Below, piece by piece: positions 16,876 through 26,152 of a DNA stretch of 64,000 nucleotides (the first letter of the stretch is position 1; each line of letters opens with the position of its first letter). The position numbers and the translations under genes were made by a program. This DNA comes from CAZWRV01 sp964636325 (lineage in GTDB: Bacteria > Verrucomicrobiota > Lentisphaeria > Victivallales > GWF2-50-93): positions 30,484 through 94,483 of the forward strand of contig CAZWRV010000011.1 of the NCBI GenBank assembly GCA_964636325.1, given 5' to 3'. The notes under the pieces were generated by a model. The model had not been told where the DNA came from and did no database searches. It saw only the letters and a list, made by a program, of their open reading frames with translations.

Positions 16876-16898
16876 CCTGGATGCCCCAGGCTTATTTT
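16874..16898 (+). terminator. Rho-independent terminator of frr
   Basis: A 7-bp stem AGCCTGG (16874-16880)/CCAGGCT (16886-16892) overlaps the frr stop codon region and is followed by TATTTTCAGATTTT. The U-run is interrupted, so efficiency is uncertain. Confidence 0.6.
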
Positions 16899-17013
16899 CA
16901 GATTTTCTGTTTTGCCGTCTTTTCAGTGAAGGCTGTTATGCATTACGACCGCGTCGGAATCATTCATTGTCGCCGGAAAATCTGAACTGTGGTTAGAAGG
17001 ATGGTGCTGTATT

Positions 17014-18927
17014 TTGGCCGCCGTCAGAAAACATTACCTTCTGATTCTGGCTGTCGTCGTGGTGGCTGCGTTTCTTCTGCGCCTGGAGGTCTGCCGGGAG
17101 CTTCTCGCCAATGATCCGAGCGTGAGCAGGCCTCCCCCAGCCACCGACATGGCCACCTACATGAAGCTGGCGGCGGAGGTCGCCGCCGGCGAATATGGTT
17201 CGAAACCGTTCTACTACCAGCCGTTCTACTACGCGGTCTTCCTGCCGTCGATCTACCTTGTCTTCGGCAAGGGGACGATCTGGCCGGTGCTGCTGTCGCA
17301 GTGCCTGCTCGGCGCAGCGACAGTCTGGCTGGCTGCGATTTCCGCAGGAATGCTGGCCGGGAAACGGGCTTCCGTAATCACCGCGGTGCTCGCCGCCTTT
17401 TCCACGATCCTTGTCTTCTACACGCCGTATTTCCTGCTTGAGACTCTTCAGTCGTTCTGGCTGGCGCTGATACTTTATCTTTCGCTCGTTTCGATCCGGC
17501 GCGGCAAGCTCTGGCTATGGCTGCTGACCGGCCTGGCGGTCGGGTGTTCGATATTGACACGCGGCAACATATGGCTCATGGTTCCGGGAATCGCGCTGTT
17601 TGCTCTTCTGTCAGGTAAAATGAAAAAGTCCTCTGGCTCACCTACTGAAACTCGCCGAAAAATGGTGTGGACTTCCCTGTCCGCGAAATTCGCAGGTTGG
17701 GGTACCTGCGCCGTTTCATGTTCCATGTTGATTATTTTTCTTTCTGGCGTGATCCTCCCGCAGATCCCCTTTTTCATGCACAACACAAAGGTCTGCGGCA
17801 AGTTCACCGGTCCCTCTACCGCGGGTTCCGCGGTCCTCGCGCTCGGCAACACGCCTGAGGCGCCGCCCGGCGGAAGGAATCCCAACCTTGGCCCTGGACC
17901 GATGGAATATCCGGAGACTTACAAATATTGGATGGACACTCAGTCGGAGATGCCGGTTTCGAGGAGGATCCGGCAATGGTTCTTGTCTGAGCCCGGGGCG
18001 TTCCTGGAACTGCAGTTCAGAAAACTGCTTCTTTTCTGGGACGCGTCCGAGATTCCGAACAACGTCTCGCTGCTTCACAACGGCAAGAGGAGTACGGCCT
18101 TGAACTCTGCAGCCCTCATCCCGACATCTGTAATTCTCGCCGCCTGCATAGGTGCAATATTCCTGTTCCTGGCCGGATTGCTCAGGGGAAGGCTTCATCT
18201 CGGCAAACTGCTGTCCACAAGGAAGTTGCAGTCGTCCGCATTATTGTGGATGATCTTCTCGTTCTGGGCTGCGACGGCGGCGTTCTACATTCTGGCTAGG
18301 TTCCGCGTGCCGGGAGTCCCGCTGTGCGCGGTCGCCGCGGGGATTTTCATCCACGGATTCATTTCGGAGATGAATGCCCGTTCTCGGCGGCGATTCAGGA
18401 TACTTGTCCTGCCGGCGCTCCTCTTCTCTGTCATAGTGGTCTTCTTCGGATATGACATCTACCGATTCCGTTTTGAGGCCGGCGTAATGCGTATTGTCCG
18501 GCCCGCGGGAACCCATGTCAGGCTCTCGGACAGGACGCTTGTCGTGGACAACGGCCCGTTTACGTTCGGCGGATGGGGGGAAATAGCAGTGGAGCCCGGT
18601 AAAACAATTGTAAAGGAATTTGCGCAGGTCAAAGAACCCAGGGATGGAACAGTCGAATTCATAATGCCAGTCCTGGACGATACTCCGAAGGACACGGTCT
18701 TCTCTATCAACGGAGTTTCCGCAGAAGTCTCATTCTCGCAATGCAACCCGCCCGAGATCAGCAAGACTGTGCCTTTCAACGGCGGCAAATTTGAAATACG
18801 CCTGGAGAAAAGCGCCTCGCCGGTTTTCCTGCTTATGGACTTCCAGAGGAACTACGGCCGGACATCCCTGGACGGCAAGAAAGGTCTGGGGGAACTCGTC
18901 TGCAGGATACATGTCCGGCCTGAGTGA
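17014..18927 (+). CDS. Multi-spanning glycosyltransferase-like membrane protein (GT39/PMT-like)
   Basis: The product is about 637 aa with roughly 10 transmembrane helices in the first 480 residues and a soluble C-terminal domain (about 490-637) rich in beta-type sequence. After the first helix comes DPSVSRPPPATDMATYMKLA, where acidic residues sit as in the catalytic loop of GT-C (ArnT/PMT, GT39) enzymes. Such proteins transfer sugars from polyprenyl-phosphate donors in the inner membrane with the active site outside. The start is uncertain: the TTG at 17014 has a GAAGGA about 13 nt upstream and no better in-frame start is seen. It is a single gene between frr and proS. Confidence 0.7.
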   Translation: MAAVRKHYLLILAVVVVAAFLLRLEVCRELLANDPSVSRPPPATDMATYMKLAAEVAAGEYGSKPFYYQPFYYAVFLPSIYLVFGKGTIWPVLLSQCLLGAATVWLAAISAGMLAGKRASVITAVLAAFSTILVFYTPYFLLETLQSFWLALILYLSLVSIRRGKLWLWLLTGLAVGCSILTRGNIWLMVPGIALFALLSGKMKKSSGSPTETRRKMVWTSLSAKFAGWGTCAVSCSMLIIFLSGVILPQIPFFMHNTKVCGKFTGPSTAGSAVLALGNTPEAPPGGRNPNLGPGPMEYPETYKYWMDTQSEMPVSRRIRQWFLSEPGAFLELQFRKLLLFWDASEIPNNVSLLHNGKRSTALNSAALIPTSVILAACIGAIFLFLAGLLRGRLHLGKLLSTRKLQSSALLWMIFSFWAATAAFYILARFRVPGVPLCAVAAGIFIHGFISEMNARSRRRFRILVLPALLFSVIVVFFGYDIYRFRFEAGVMRIVRPAGTHVRLSDRTLVVDNGPFTFGGWGEIAVEPGKTIVKEFAQVKEPRDGTVEFIMPVLDDTPKDTVFSINGVSAEVSFSQCNPPEISKTVPFNGGKFEIRLEKSASPVFLLMDFQRNYGRTSLDGKKGLGELVCRIHVRPE

Positions 18928-18997
18928 TTTGCGCGATCCGGGTTGCAAGTTCCTGTTGAAGTGCAAACTTACACGCTTGCGAATCACAGCCTGCGAA

Positions 18998-19086
18998 GTA
19001 GTTTGCGCGCGCCGCGCGCAATCAACGGAACACGGTATTCCTCGCATGCGGAGTTTGCCCTTTGCGCGCGGCGCGCGCAAGCTACT
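18998..19086. repeat. GCGCGC palindrome repeat, single diverged unit
   Basis: AGTAG-TTTGCGCGC opens and GCGCGCAA-GCTACT closes, so the ends are mutually complementary. Inside are two 15-19-bp GCGCGC palindromes (around 19012-19031 and 19062-19080) separated by a segment matching the 10626-10667 spacer at most positions (AACACGG.ATTCCTCG.ATGCGG). Same family as 10601-10753. Confidence 0.8.
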
Positions 19087-19151
19087 CATCGAGCTCCATG
19101 CGAGTGTCGAACCCCGAGCGTGAAGCGCCTCTGGGTTTTGTCAGCGAGAAA

Positions 19152-19226
19152 CTCGAAGTACGCCGCTCGATCCGAGAGCGGCCTAATCTAAATAATGTCG
19201 CACTCGGATCGTGCGACGTACTTGAG
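19152..19226 (+). promoter_or_regulatory. Three-way-junction leader upstream of proS
   Basis: An outer stem CTCGAAGTACG (19152-19162)/CGTACTTGAG (19217-19226), with one bulged G, encloses two perfect 7-bp hairpins: GCCGCTC/GAGCGGC (19162-19168 with 19176-19182) and GTCGCAC/GTGCGAC (19197-19203 with 19211-19217). The proS ribosome-binding site AGGAG begins 10 nt after the structure and the ATG is 23 nt after it. It may be a cis-regulatory leader of proS or another member of the palindromic repeat class, since the flank GTTTTGTCAG..GAAACTCGA is shared with those repeats. No T-box consensus was recognised. Confidence 0.5.
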
Positions 19227-19249
19227 CCAAGTTTCAGGAGAGATGCCCG

Positions 19250-20974
19250 ATGAGAATGTCAGCGCTGGTAGGAAGAAGGATAAAGGAGGATCCGAAGGAC
19301 GCCAAGACGGCGAGCCACAGGTTCCTCGTGAGGGGCGGATATATCAGGCCGGTGTCGGCGGGAATATATTCGATATTGCCGATCGGCAAGCGGATTCTGG
19401 CGAAGATCGAAAAGATCATCCGCGAGGAGATGGATGCCATCGACGGGCAGGAGGTGCTGATGCCGGTGGTCCTGCCGAGGGAGCTGTGGGAGGAGTCAGG
19501 GAGGTACAAGTCGGTCGGCGCGGAGCTGCTGCGCTTCAAGGACCGCAACGACAAGGACATGCTGCTCGGCATGACGCACGAGGAGGCGGTCGTCCACCTG
19601 CTGCGCACCGAAGTGAACAGCTACCGTCAGCTCCCTGTCATGCTCTACCAGATCCAGACGAAATACAGGGACGAGGCGCGGCCGCGCGCCGGCCTGATAC
19701 GCGTCCGTGAGTTCACGATGAAGGACGCATATTCCTTCCACTCCTCGCAGGAGTGCCTTGACAAGTATTATCTGAAGGCGCACGCCGCATACGAGAGGAT
19801 TTTCAGGCGTGTCGGGTTCAAGGACGTAATTTCGATAGAGTCCAATCCGGGGATGATGGGCGGCAAGGTTTCGCACGAGTTCATGGCGATTGCTGAGTGC
19901 GGCGAGGACACTATCTTCATTTCTCCTGGCGGAGAATACAAGTCGAACCGCGAAGTCGCGGTGTCGCCCGTGCAGTTTGCGAAGGCGGAACCGCTCCCGC
20001 TGGAGAAGGTCCACACGCCCGGAAAGAAGACGATCGAGGAGGTGGCGGCCTTCCTGGGCGCGAAGCCGGAGGACACCGGCAAGGCTGTTTTCTATGTCGG
20101 CACGGACGGCGCCCTCGTCTTCGCGATGATACGCGGCGACTTCGAGGTGAACGAGTCGAAGCTGTGCAACCACCTCAGGCAGCCGGAGCTGGCGTTCGCG
20201 AACGACGCTCAAATAAAGAAATGCGGCGCGGAACCCGGCTACGCCTCCCCGATGTCGCTGGATCCGGGCAAGGTCCGGATCGTGGTGGACAGGTCCGTGG
20301 CAGAGTCCTCCAACCTGATCGTCGGAGCAAACGAGCCCGACTACCACTACAGGAACTTCAACTTCTCCCGCGACATCCATGGCGCGGAAGTGGTCGACAT
20401 CGCCACAGTCAGGGAAGGGGACCCTTGCCCCGTGACCGGCAAGCCGCTGCTGATGAAGCGCGGAATCGAGGTGGGTAACATCTTCAAGCTAGGCACAAAA
20501 TATTCGGAATCAATGAACTGCACGTTCCTTGACCAGAACGGCAAGCCGCACCCGATGATCATGGGCTGCTACGGCATAGGCGTAGGCAGGACGATGGCCG
20601 GGGTGATCGAGCAGTCATGCGACGCATACGGCCCGATATGGCCGATGTCCATCGCGCCCTACCAGCTCCACCTCTGCGCGCTCAATCCGAACCAGGCGGA
20701 TGTCGGACCGGTATCCGACAAGCTCTACGCGGAACTCTGCGCCGCCGGGATCGAAGTCCTCTACGACGACAGGGGTGAGAAGGCCGGATTCATGTTCAAC
20801 GACGCCGACCTCATCGGGGTTCCGTTCCGCATCACCGTCTCGCCGAAGACACTGGCCAGCGCCCAGGTCGAGTTCAAGATCCGCGGCACCAAGGAGAACC
20901 ACTACTTCCCGCTCGCCGGACTCGCCGAGAAGATGAAGGCGATGATCGCGGAGGAGATGGGGAAATATTGTTAA
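19250..20974 (+). CDS. proS: Prolyl-tRNA synthetase (bacterial type, with editing domain)
   Basis: The 574-aa class II synthetase attaches proline to tRNA-Pro. Motif 1 is in the N terminus (GGYIRPVSAGIYSILPIGKRIL). Motif 2 contains KYRDEARPRAGLIRVREFTMKDAYSF (given over its parts), and motif 3 is near GCYGIGVGRTMAGVIEQ. Between motifs 2 and 3 (about residues 225-385) is the INS domain (YbaK-like) that deacylates Ala-tRNA-Pro, with the family length and order expected. The C-terminal anticodon-binding domain includes VLYDDRGEKAGFMFNDADLIGVP. AGGAG 9 nt upstream supports the ATG at 19250. Confidence 0.98.
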   Translation: MRMSALVGRRIKEDPKDAKTASHRFLVRGGYIRPVSAGIYSILPIGKRILAKIEKIIREEMDAIDGQEVLMPVVLPRELWEESGRYKSVGAELLRFKDRNDKDMLLGMTHEEAVVHLLRTEVNSYRQLPVMLYQIQTKYRDEARPRAGLIRVREFTMKDAYSFHSSQECLDKYYLKAHAAYERIFRRVGFKDVISIESNPGMMGGKVSHEFMAIAECGEDTIFISPGGEYKSNREVAVSPVQFAKAEPLPLEKVHTPGKKTIEEVAAFLGAKPEDTGKAVFYVGTDGALVFAMIRGDFEVNESKLCNHLRQPELAFANDAQIKKCGAEPGYASPMSLDPGKVRIVVDRSVAESSNLIVGANEPDYHYRNFNFSRDIHGAEVVDIATVREGDPCPVTGKPLLMKRGIEVGNIFKLGTKYSESMNCTFLDQNGKPHPMIMGCYGIGVGRTMAGVIEQSCDAYGPIWPMSIAPYQLHLCALNPNQADVGPVSDKLYAELCAAGIEVLYDDRGEKAGFMFNDADLIGVPFRITVSPKTLASAQVEFKIRGTKENHYFPLAGLAEKMKAMIAEEMGKYC

Positions 20975-21105
20975 TGGTTATTAGTTATTGGTTAGCCGGT
21001 TCCGCTAGTCGCGAGTCCCCGGATGGCGAACATTTTGCGACAGGGCACGGTTGGTTTCGCCAGGTTTCGGACATTATGCAATTGACAGCGGGAGCTTGCG
21101 GCCAA

Positions 21106-21624
21106 CTATTGGCTGACAAAGATCAGCTTATCAGTGTCGAAGCCCAGCGACCTGGCCTTTTCGACTAGTTTTTTCTTGACGCCATCGTCCATGTCAGGAG
21201 TTCTCGAAAGGAGCCAGAGGTAGGACTTGCTCGGTCCGCAGACAAGGGCATACCGATATTTCTCGCGGTCAAGCTCGGCGACGATGTAGCTTCCGTAAAA
21301 AGGCCAGAAGAAGCTCACCTTTAGGAATCCGACATCCGGGCCCTCCACAAAGTATGCGACTCCCTTCGCCTCTTTCCACTCGTTCTGTTTTTCGGAAAAT
21401 CCGCGGTTTGTGACGGAAATACCCTTGTCGTCCCTCATCGCGTATTCGGCGGTGACCTTGCAGAGGCCCCTTTCAAAACTGTGGTCGAGCCTCGCGATTT
21501 CGTGCCACTTACCGAGATATCTTTCCGCGTCGAAATCCTTCACGGGCTCAACACCCTGGGGAACTTTGACGGAACCGCAGCCGGCCATGGCTAATGCGAT
21601 GCATGATAAAAGGCATGTGCGCAT
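21106..21624 (-). CDS. blc: Outer-membrane lipocalin lipoprotein (Blc-like)
   Basis: The 172-aa product has a lipoprotein signal with lipobox AMAGC (Cys16), then the lipocalin signature YLGKWHEIARLDHSFERGL (GxW motif), YAMRDDKGISVTNRGF and the closing strand/helix YLWLLSRTPDMDDG. Length and motif order match bacterial Blc, which binds lipids or fatty acids at the outer membrane. It begins 9 nt after the stop of the upstream minus-strand TIGR03790-type gene, so the two are probably cotranscribed. No Asp is present at position +2 of the mature chain (it is Gly-Ser), consistent with outer-membrane sorting by the Lol rule. Confidence 0.9.
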   Translation of the reverse strand: MRTCLLSCIALAMAGCGSVKVPQGVEPVKDFDAERYLGKWHEIARLDHSFERGLCKVTAEYAMRDDKGISVTNRGFSEKQNEWKEAKGVAYFVEGPDVGFLKVSFFWPFYGSYIVAELDREKYRYALVCGPSKSYLWLLSRTPDMDDGVKKKLVEKARSLGFDTDKLIFVSQ

Positions 21625-21633
21625 GTTGGAAGT

Positions 21634-24162
21634 TCACGCCCTATGTTGGAAATATTTGCCGTCCAAACGTTTGGTGCCGGATCGGCCGAAGCGGACATCC
21701 ATGTCAAGGGCGGCGCCGGCGGTGCCCTTGATTTTAAGGCGATGCATTCCTTTAGCCAGGGGGACGGGGATGAACCACCACGTGCTTCCCTCGCGCCTGG
21801 GCCAGTCGATATTCACGTCGCTGACACAAATGGAGGAAATCCTTGTGTCTGAAGGCATGATCTGGAGCTGGAACACGTCGTCGTCCGCGACCGTGAAGTA
21901 GCCTTCCAGCTCGAAGTCGGCGTCCTTTTCGGCGCCTGCCTTGGCGAGCCAGCCGCCTTCAATTTTATGGACGGTGGCAGGCTTGTCCTTGGCCTTTACG
22001 ATGAATCCGGGCTCAAGCTTTTCCTTGAAATCCGCAAGCGGCCCGATCAGGTCGGGGGGGATGATGTCGAGCTTGATAGGCCGGCCGACTATTTTATCGT
22101 CGTTCTTTCCGCCGATGATTGCGACGGGGACGAGGGTGACCGGGCCGAGGCCTAGCCCCCTGGCGTCAATCCTGATTTTTGCAGAAGGTCCGGGCGCCGA
22201 GGCGACGATCTGCGAATTCTGGAATATCCGCAGCTGCGCGGCCTTTTCCGCCGCGACATCTATCTCGATGAAGGAGTTGAGCCTGCATTCTTTTGGAGAG
22301 GTGAGGACGGCCTTCAGTTCGTTTTTTGAGTTGGCGAAAATCATCCGGCATGATGTTTCAGCAACTACTCCGGGGACTTCGGCGAAGTCCGCAGACACCT
22401 TGACGTCATGGAATCCGTCCGCATACTTTGAGCTGTCGAGGACGAATCGTGCGTCCGCCGGCCTGGCTTCGCATGCGAGCCTGCCGTCGATGAAGAGGGA
22501 ATATCGGAAAGGCTTCAGGATGCTATCCTTTATTTTCGGAGAGACGAGGACATTTCCCGAAAGGACCTTGCCTTCCTCGACACCTTCCGCCCAGAGTTCG
22601 ACCTTGCGGCCCCAGGGCCTGCAAAGGGGATCGCCCATGATCAGAAGCTGGTAGGGGCCGGTCACCGACATGTAGTATGACTCTGCGAGGGTATACCCCT
22701 GGACATATGGCAGATAGATGAACGCGGTGGCGAACTTGGCCTGCATCGCATACGGTTCTGCCACGGTGCCCGAGGCGCCTGCCGCGCCGTTGCGGATGAA
22801 TTCGGTGAGCGGGGTTTGTCCGTCGTATTCGCCCATCATGCCCCCGCAGCTTGTAAGATGGTCGCAGATTGCGCCGGGGACGATCGTGCTTCCGGAGTTC
22901 TTCCACATGAAGTCTGCAATGCCGACGAACGCTCCGGCGACGTCGTCCTTCTTGTGCGGAAGGATGCCGTCATCCACTACGGCGTTGACTCCTAGCTCCT
23001 TAAGCTTGTCGGCCGCCAGGTAGAAAGCCCATTCCCTGGTCGTGGAGCGTATGTCGCTGTTCTTCATGAAATAAATCGTGCCTCTGGGCGCGGTGAAATC
23101 CGCTTTCGCTGAGCGGCGGAGGGATTCGATCGACTCGGCAATGGACATCCCTCTGCCGCTGGTGCAGGCGAGCATTGTGGAGAGCATGTATGAAAGGCCC
23201 TGCTGGCTGTTTGATACGGGCATCCCGTCCGGCCCCCAGCAGATCGACGACTTGAAGGGCTGCGGCTGGGAAATGGGTATTTTAGCCTCCTTCATCCTGG
23301 CTAGCAGCTTCTGGAAGTCCTCCCTCTCCCTGATTCCGACCAGATCCTTGTCGTTGGAGGTCTGGCTCCAGTCGATCCAGCCTGCGGCGAACGCCTTTTC
23401 CAGGAGCGCCATTGCCTGTTCGGATTTGCCCAGCCTGGCGTTGCAGCATGCGGTATTGTAGATGAGTTCGAAGTTGTTCGGATGCTTGCCGAGCAGTTCG
23501 GTCATCGCCGCGAGGGACTTCTCGAGGTTCTGCCTGGCGTCCTCAGGGCTGGCCGGGGCAGGGGAGGGGATGCCCGGAAGTCCTGCGGTCATCAGCTTGA
23601 GTGATTCCATATACTTCATCTGCTCAGCCTGTTCCCACGGAGCGTCTTCCATCCTGAGCAGTATCCGCATCGCATACATGTTTATGCTAAGGCCGTTCGG
23701 GCCGAGGTAGGCGGGATTCCTGGTCGAGACGAAATTATGCAGATATGTCAGGCCGCTCAGGGAGGCCGTCGGGGACATGACCGGCACCGGTCTGGCACCT
23801 CCAAGATCCTGGGACGCATCAACCGAAGTCGGGAAGTCGCTTGAATATGCCACGCAGTCTATCTGCCCTTCAAGGCCGCGCTCCTTGACGGCCGCGAAAA
23901 TCGAAGTCAGCACATCCTGCCTGAACGACTCGACGGTGATCCTTTCGAAAGATGGTATCCCTTCGACATAGACGACGTTGCAGGGTGGTATTGACCTGAG
24001 CGCCACGTATTCGTTCGCGACGGTCCTTGAGACCCAACTGTCGGAGTTCACGACCACCAACGTGTTTTCAGGGCCGATCCCGGAAAGCATTTCCGCGGCG
24101 GGAACGGCGCAGAGCGCCAGCGCCAGCAGCAAGGCGCTTGTCGGATTCTTGCGTTTAGGCAT
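21634..24162 (-). CDS. TIGR03790-type exported protein with internal TPR segment
   Basis: The 842-aa protein has a signal peptide (cleavage near VPA-AE). The core resembles TIGR03790, a family found mainly in PVC bacteria: NTLVVVNSDSWVSRTVANEY, LRSIPPCNVVYVEG and GQIDCVAYSSDFPTSVD at the start, and YALAESYYMSVTGP-type plus LLIMGDPLCRPWG near residues 490-510. The latter resembles the end of C25/caspase-like folds, but the catalytic activity is unproven. A TPR-like insertion lies at about 210-300 (NFELIYNTACCNARLGKSEQAMALLEKAF over several turns), and the last 300 residues form beta-rich domains. It is upstream of, and probably cotranscribed with, the lipocalin gene. Confidence 0.75.
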   Translation of the reverse strand: MPKRKNPTSALLLALALCAVPAAEMLSGIGPENTLVVVNSDSWVSRTVANEYVALRSIPPCNVVYVEGIPSFERITVESFRQDVLTSIFAAVKERGLEGQIDCVAYSSDFPTSVDASQDLGGARPVPVMSPTASLSGLTYLHNFVSTRNPAYLGPNGLSINMYAMRILLRMEDAPWEQAEQMKYMESLKLMTAGLPGIPSPAPASPEDARQNLEKSLAAMTELLGKHPNNFELIYNTACCNARLGKSEQAMALLEKAFAAGWIDWSQTSNDKDLVGIREREDFQKLLARMKEAKIPISQPQPFKSSICWGPDGMPVSNSQQGLSYMLSTMLACTSGRGMSIAESIESLRRSAKADFTAPRGTIYFMKNSDIRSTTREWAFYLAADKLKELGVNAVVDDGILPHKKDDVAGAFVGIADFMWKNSGSTIVPGAICDHLTSCGGMMGEYDGQTPLTEFIRNGAAGASGTVAEPYAMQAKFATAFIYLPYVQGYTLAESYYMSVTGPYQLLIMGDPLCRPWGRKVELWAEGVEEGKVLSGNVLVSPKIKDSILKPFRYSLFIDGRLACEARPADARFVLDSSKYADGFHDVKVSADFAEVPGVVAETSCRMIFANSKNELKAVLTSPKECRLNSFIEIDVAAEKAAQLRIFQNSQIVASAPGPSAKIRIDARGLGLGPVTLVPVAIIGGKNDDKIVGRPIKLDIIPPDLIGPLADFKEKLEPGFIVKAKDKPATVHKIEGGWLAKAGAEKDADFELEGYFTVADDDVFQLQIMPSDTRISSICVSDVNIDWPRREGSTWWFIPVPLAKGMHRLKIKGTAGAALDMDVRFGRSGTKRLDGKYFQHRA

Positions 24163-24332
24163 ATGGGATATCTCCTTGGAACTTGAACTTCTTTGCCGAT
24201 AACATTGTTGCGGATCTTGTCGTCTCTTGGTTCATGCCGCCTCGGGCGATGAGGTCGTGTAAAATAGTCGATTGCTCCGGGAAATCAAACGCTGCGCAGG
24301 CTTGCCCGGAGGCGATCCGTATGATATTGTAA

Positions 24333-26051
24333 ATGCCGGATATTTTCAGATTAAATTCATGGGGCCAGATGGAATTCAACCGGCGCATACTGATTGTGGA
24401 CGACGACGAATCCCTTCGATTCATCCTCTCGAAGTTCCTTTCGCATTCGGGTATGAGGAGCAAGGCCGGCGAAGTCATATCGAGCGCCATCAGCGAGATA
24501 TCAGGCCAGCCTCCGGTGGAGAAGGCCGGCCAGATCCTGGACGCGCCGTATGATGTGGATACTGCCCCGCAGGGCGAGATCGGATACGAGAAGGTGAGGC
24601 AGGCCTTCGAAACAGGCCGCCCATACGCCCTCATGTTCGTAGACATGCGCATGCCCCCGGGCTGGGACGGTCTGAAGACGATGGATATGGTATGGAAGGC
24701 CGACCCGAAAATACAGGTGGTCCTCCTCACCGCCTATTCCGACTATTCGTGGCAGCAGATGGTCGGCACCATAGGCAAGAGGGACAACTTCATCATCCTC
24801 AAGAAGCCTTTCGACATCGCCGAGATATCCCAGGTGGCCCTGGCGCTGACCCAGAAATACAACCTCGAGCGCGAGACCGAGGAGAGGATGGCCAAGCTGA
24901 GGCTCGCGGAAGAGGAGCTGAGGCTCGCCCAGGCTCACCTGGAGAACATCTTCCAGGCCATACCCTCCATGCTCCTCTCCGTCACCTCCGACGGGATCGT
25001 CCGCCATTTCAACTCTTCGGCGGGAAGCTTCATCCGGAAGCTTAACCCTGGCCGCGCCGCCGCCGGCTCGAAGTTCTGGGAGCTGATACCGGTTCTCGGC
25101 GGCGAATTCAGGAGCGACTTCGAGTCAATACTCCGCCCGCACCTTTACCACAAGGTCAGGCGCATAGAGACTGAGGGTTCCGAAAACAAGTTCCTGGACG
25201 TCTCCATGTTCCCGCTTTCTTCCGACGGGGCGGGGGACGGTATCGTCATAAGGATAGACGACGTCACCGAGGCAGTGAGGAAGGACGAGCATATCCGCCA
25301 GATGCAGAAGATGGAGACCGTCGGCAACCTCGCCATCGGAATCGCCCACGACTTCAAGAACGTCATAGGCGCCATCAGAAGCACCACCGACTCCATAAAC
25401 TACTCACTTGAAAACACGACCCAGGGCAAGCAGCTCGCCCCCGTCATCAAGAGCGACCTCGAAATCATCGAGGAGTCCGTGCTCCGCGGCCAGGACATGA
25501 TCAAGCAGCTCATGTCCATATCCAACCACCAGGAGCTGCCCATGACAGACTCCGACCTCAACGTCCTCGCCCAGAACGTCCTCAGGATTTGCCGCAACAT
25601 CTTCCCGGAATCGATAGAGTTCAAGACCAAGTACTACGAGACCCCGGCGGTCGCAAGAGTCTATCCGGTCCAGATCGAACAGGTCCTCCTCAACCTCTGC
25701 GTCAACGCCTGCCATGCGATGACCACGATGCGCCCACCGGAGGAATGGCAGGGCGGCTCCCTGATACTGACGGTGGACAAGATCTACGTCGGCGAGAACA
25801 TGGTCGAATACATCCCCGAGGCGAGCATAGGCTACTACTGGATACTCAGGGTGGGGGACACAGGAGTCGGAATGGACAAGGAGACACTGAAGAAGATATA
25901 CGACCCCTTCTTTACCACCAAGAAGGAGGGCAGCGGCCTCGGCCTCACAATGGTCTACAACATTATCAAGCAGCACCGCGGCTTCATCGACGTCTTTTCG
26001 GAGCCCGGAAACGGAACCACCTTTTTCATCTTTATACCGTCGCCCAGTTGA
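24333..26051 (+). CDS. Response regulator-PAS-histidine kinase hybrid
   Basis: The 572-aa protein has no membrane segment. Domain order: REC (about 18-175; acidic pocket VDDD, phospho-acceptor Asp104 in MFVDMRMP, Lys in ILKKPFD), a coiled-coil linker (about 178-205), PAS (205-315), HisKA with H339 in GIAHDFKNVIGAI, and HATPase_c with VLLNLCVNACHAM (N box), DTGVGMD (G1) and GSGLGLTMVYNI (G2). It should autophosphorylate and could pass phosphate to its own or the neighbouring REC. An in-frame ATG at 24369 (MEFNRR) may be the real start, since neither start has a strong ribosome-binding site. A second kinase follows 101 nt downstream. Confidence 0.9.
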   Translation: MPDIFRLNSWGQMEFNRRILIVDDDESLRFILSKFLSHSGMRSKAGEVISSAISEISGQPPVEKAGQILDAPYDVDTAPQGEIGYEKVRQAFETGRPYALMFVDMRMPPGWDGLKTMDMVWKADPKIQVVLLTAYSDYSWQQMVGTIGKRDNFIILKKPFDIAEISQVALALTQKYNLERETEERMAKLRLAEEELRLAQAHLENIFQAIPSMLLSVTSDGIVRHFNSSAGSFIRKLNPGRAAAGSKFWELIPVLGGEFRSDFESILRPHLYHKVRRIETEGSENKFLDVSMFPLSSDGAGDGIVIRIDDVTEAVRKDEHIRQMQKMETVGNLAIGIAHDFKNVIGAIRSTTDSINYSLENTTQGKQLAPVIKSDLEIIEESVLRGQDMIKQLMSISNHQELPMTDSDLNVLAQNVLRICRNIFPESIEFKTKYYETPAVARVYPVQIEQVLLNLCVNACHAMTTMRPPEEWQGGSLILTVDKIYVGENMVEYIPEASIGYYWILRVGDTGVGMDKETLKKIYDPFFTTKKEGSGLGLTMVYNIIKQHRGFIDVFSEPGNGTTFFIFIPSPS

Positions 26052-26152
26052 AAGGGCAACGTCCGGAACTATCTTATTCAACAAAGAATTTAGACGGAGC
26101 ACACCACGCCGTTTTGCCGGATTCATACCGATAGGACAGGCAGCGAGGGCCG

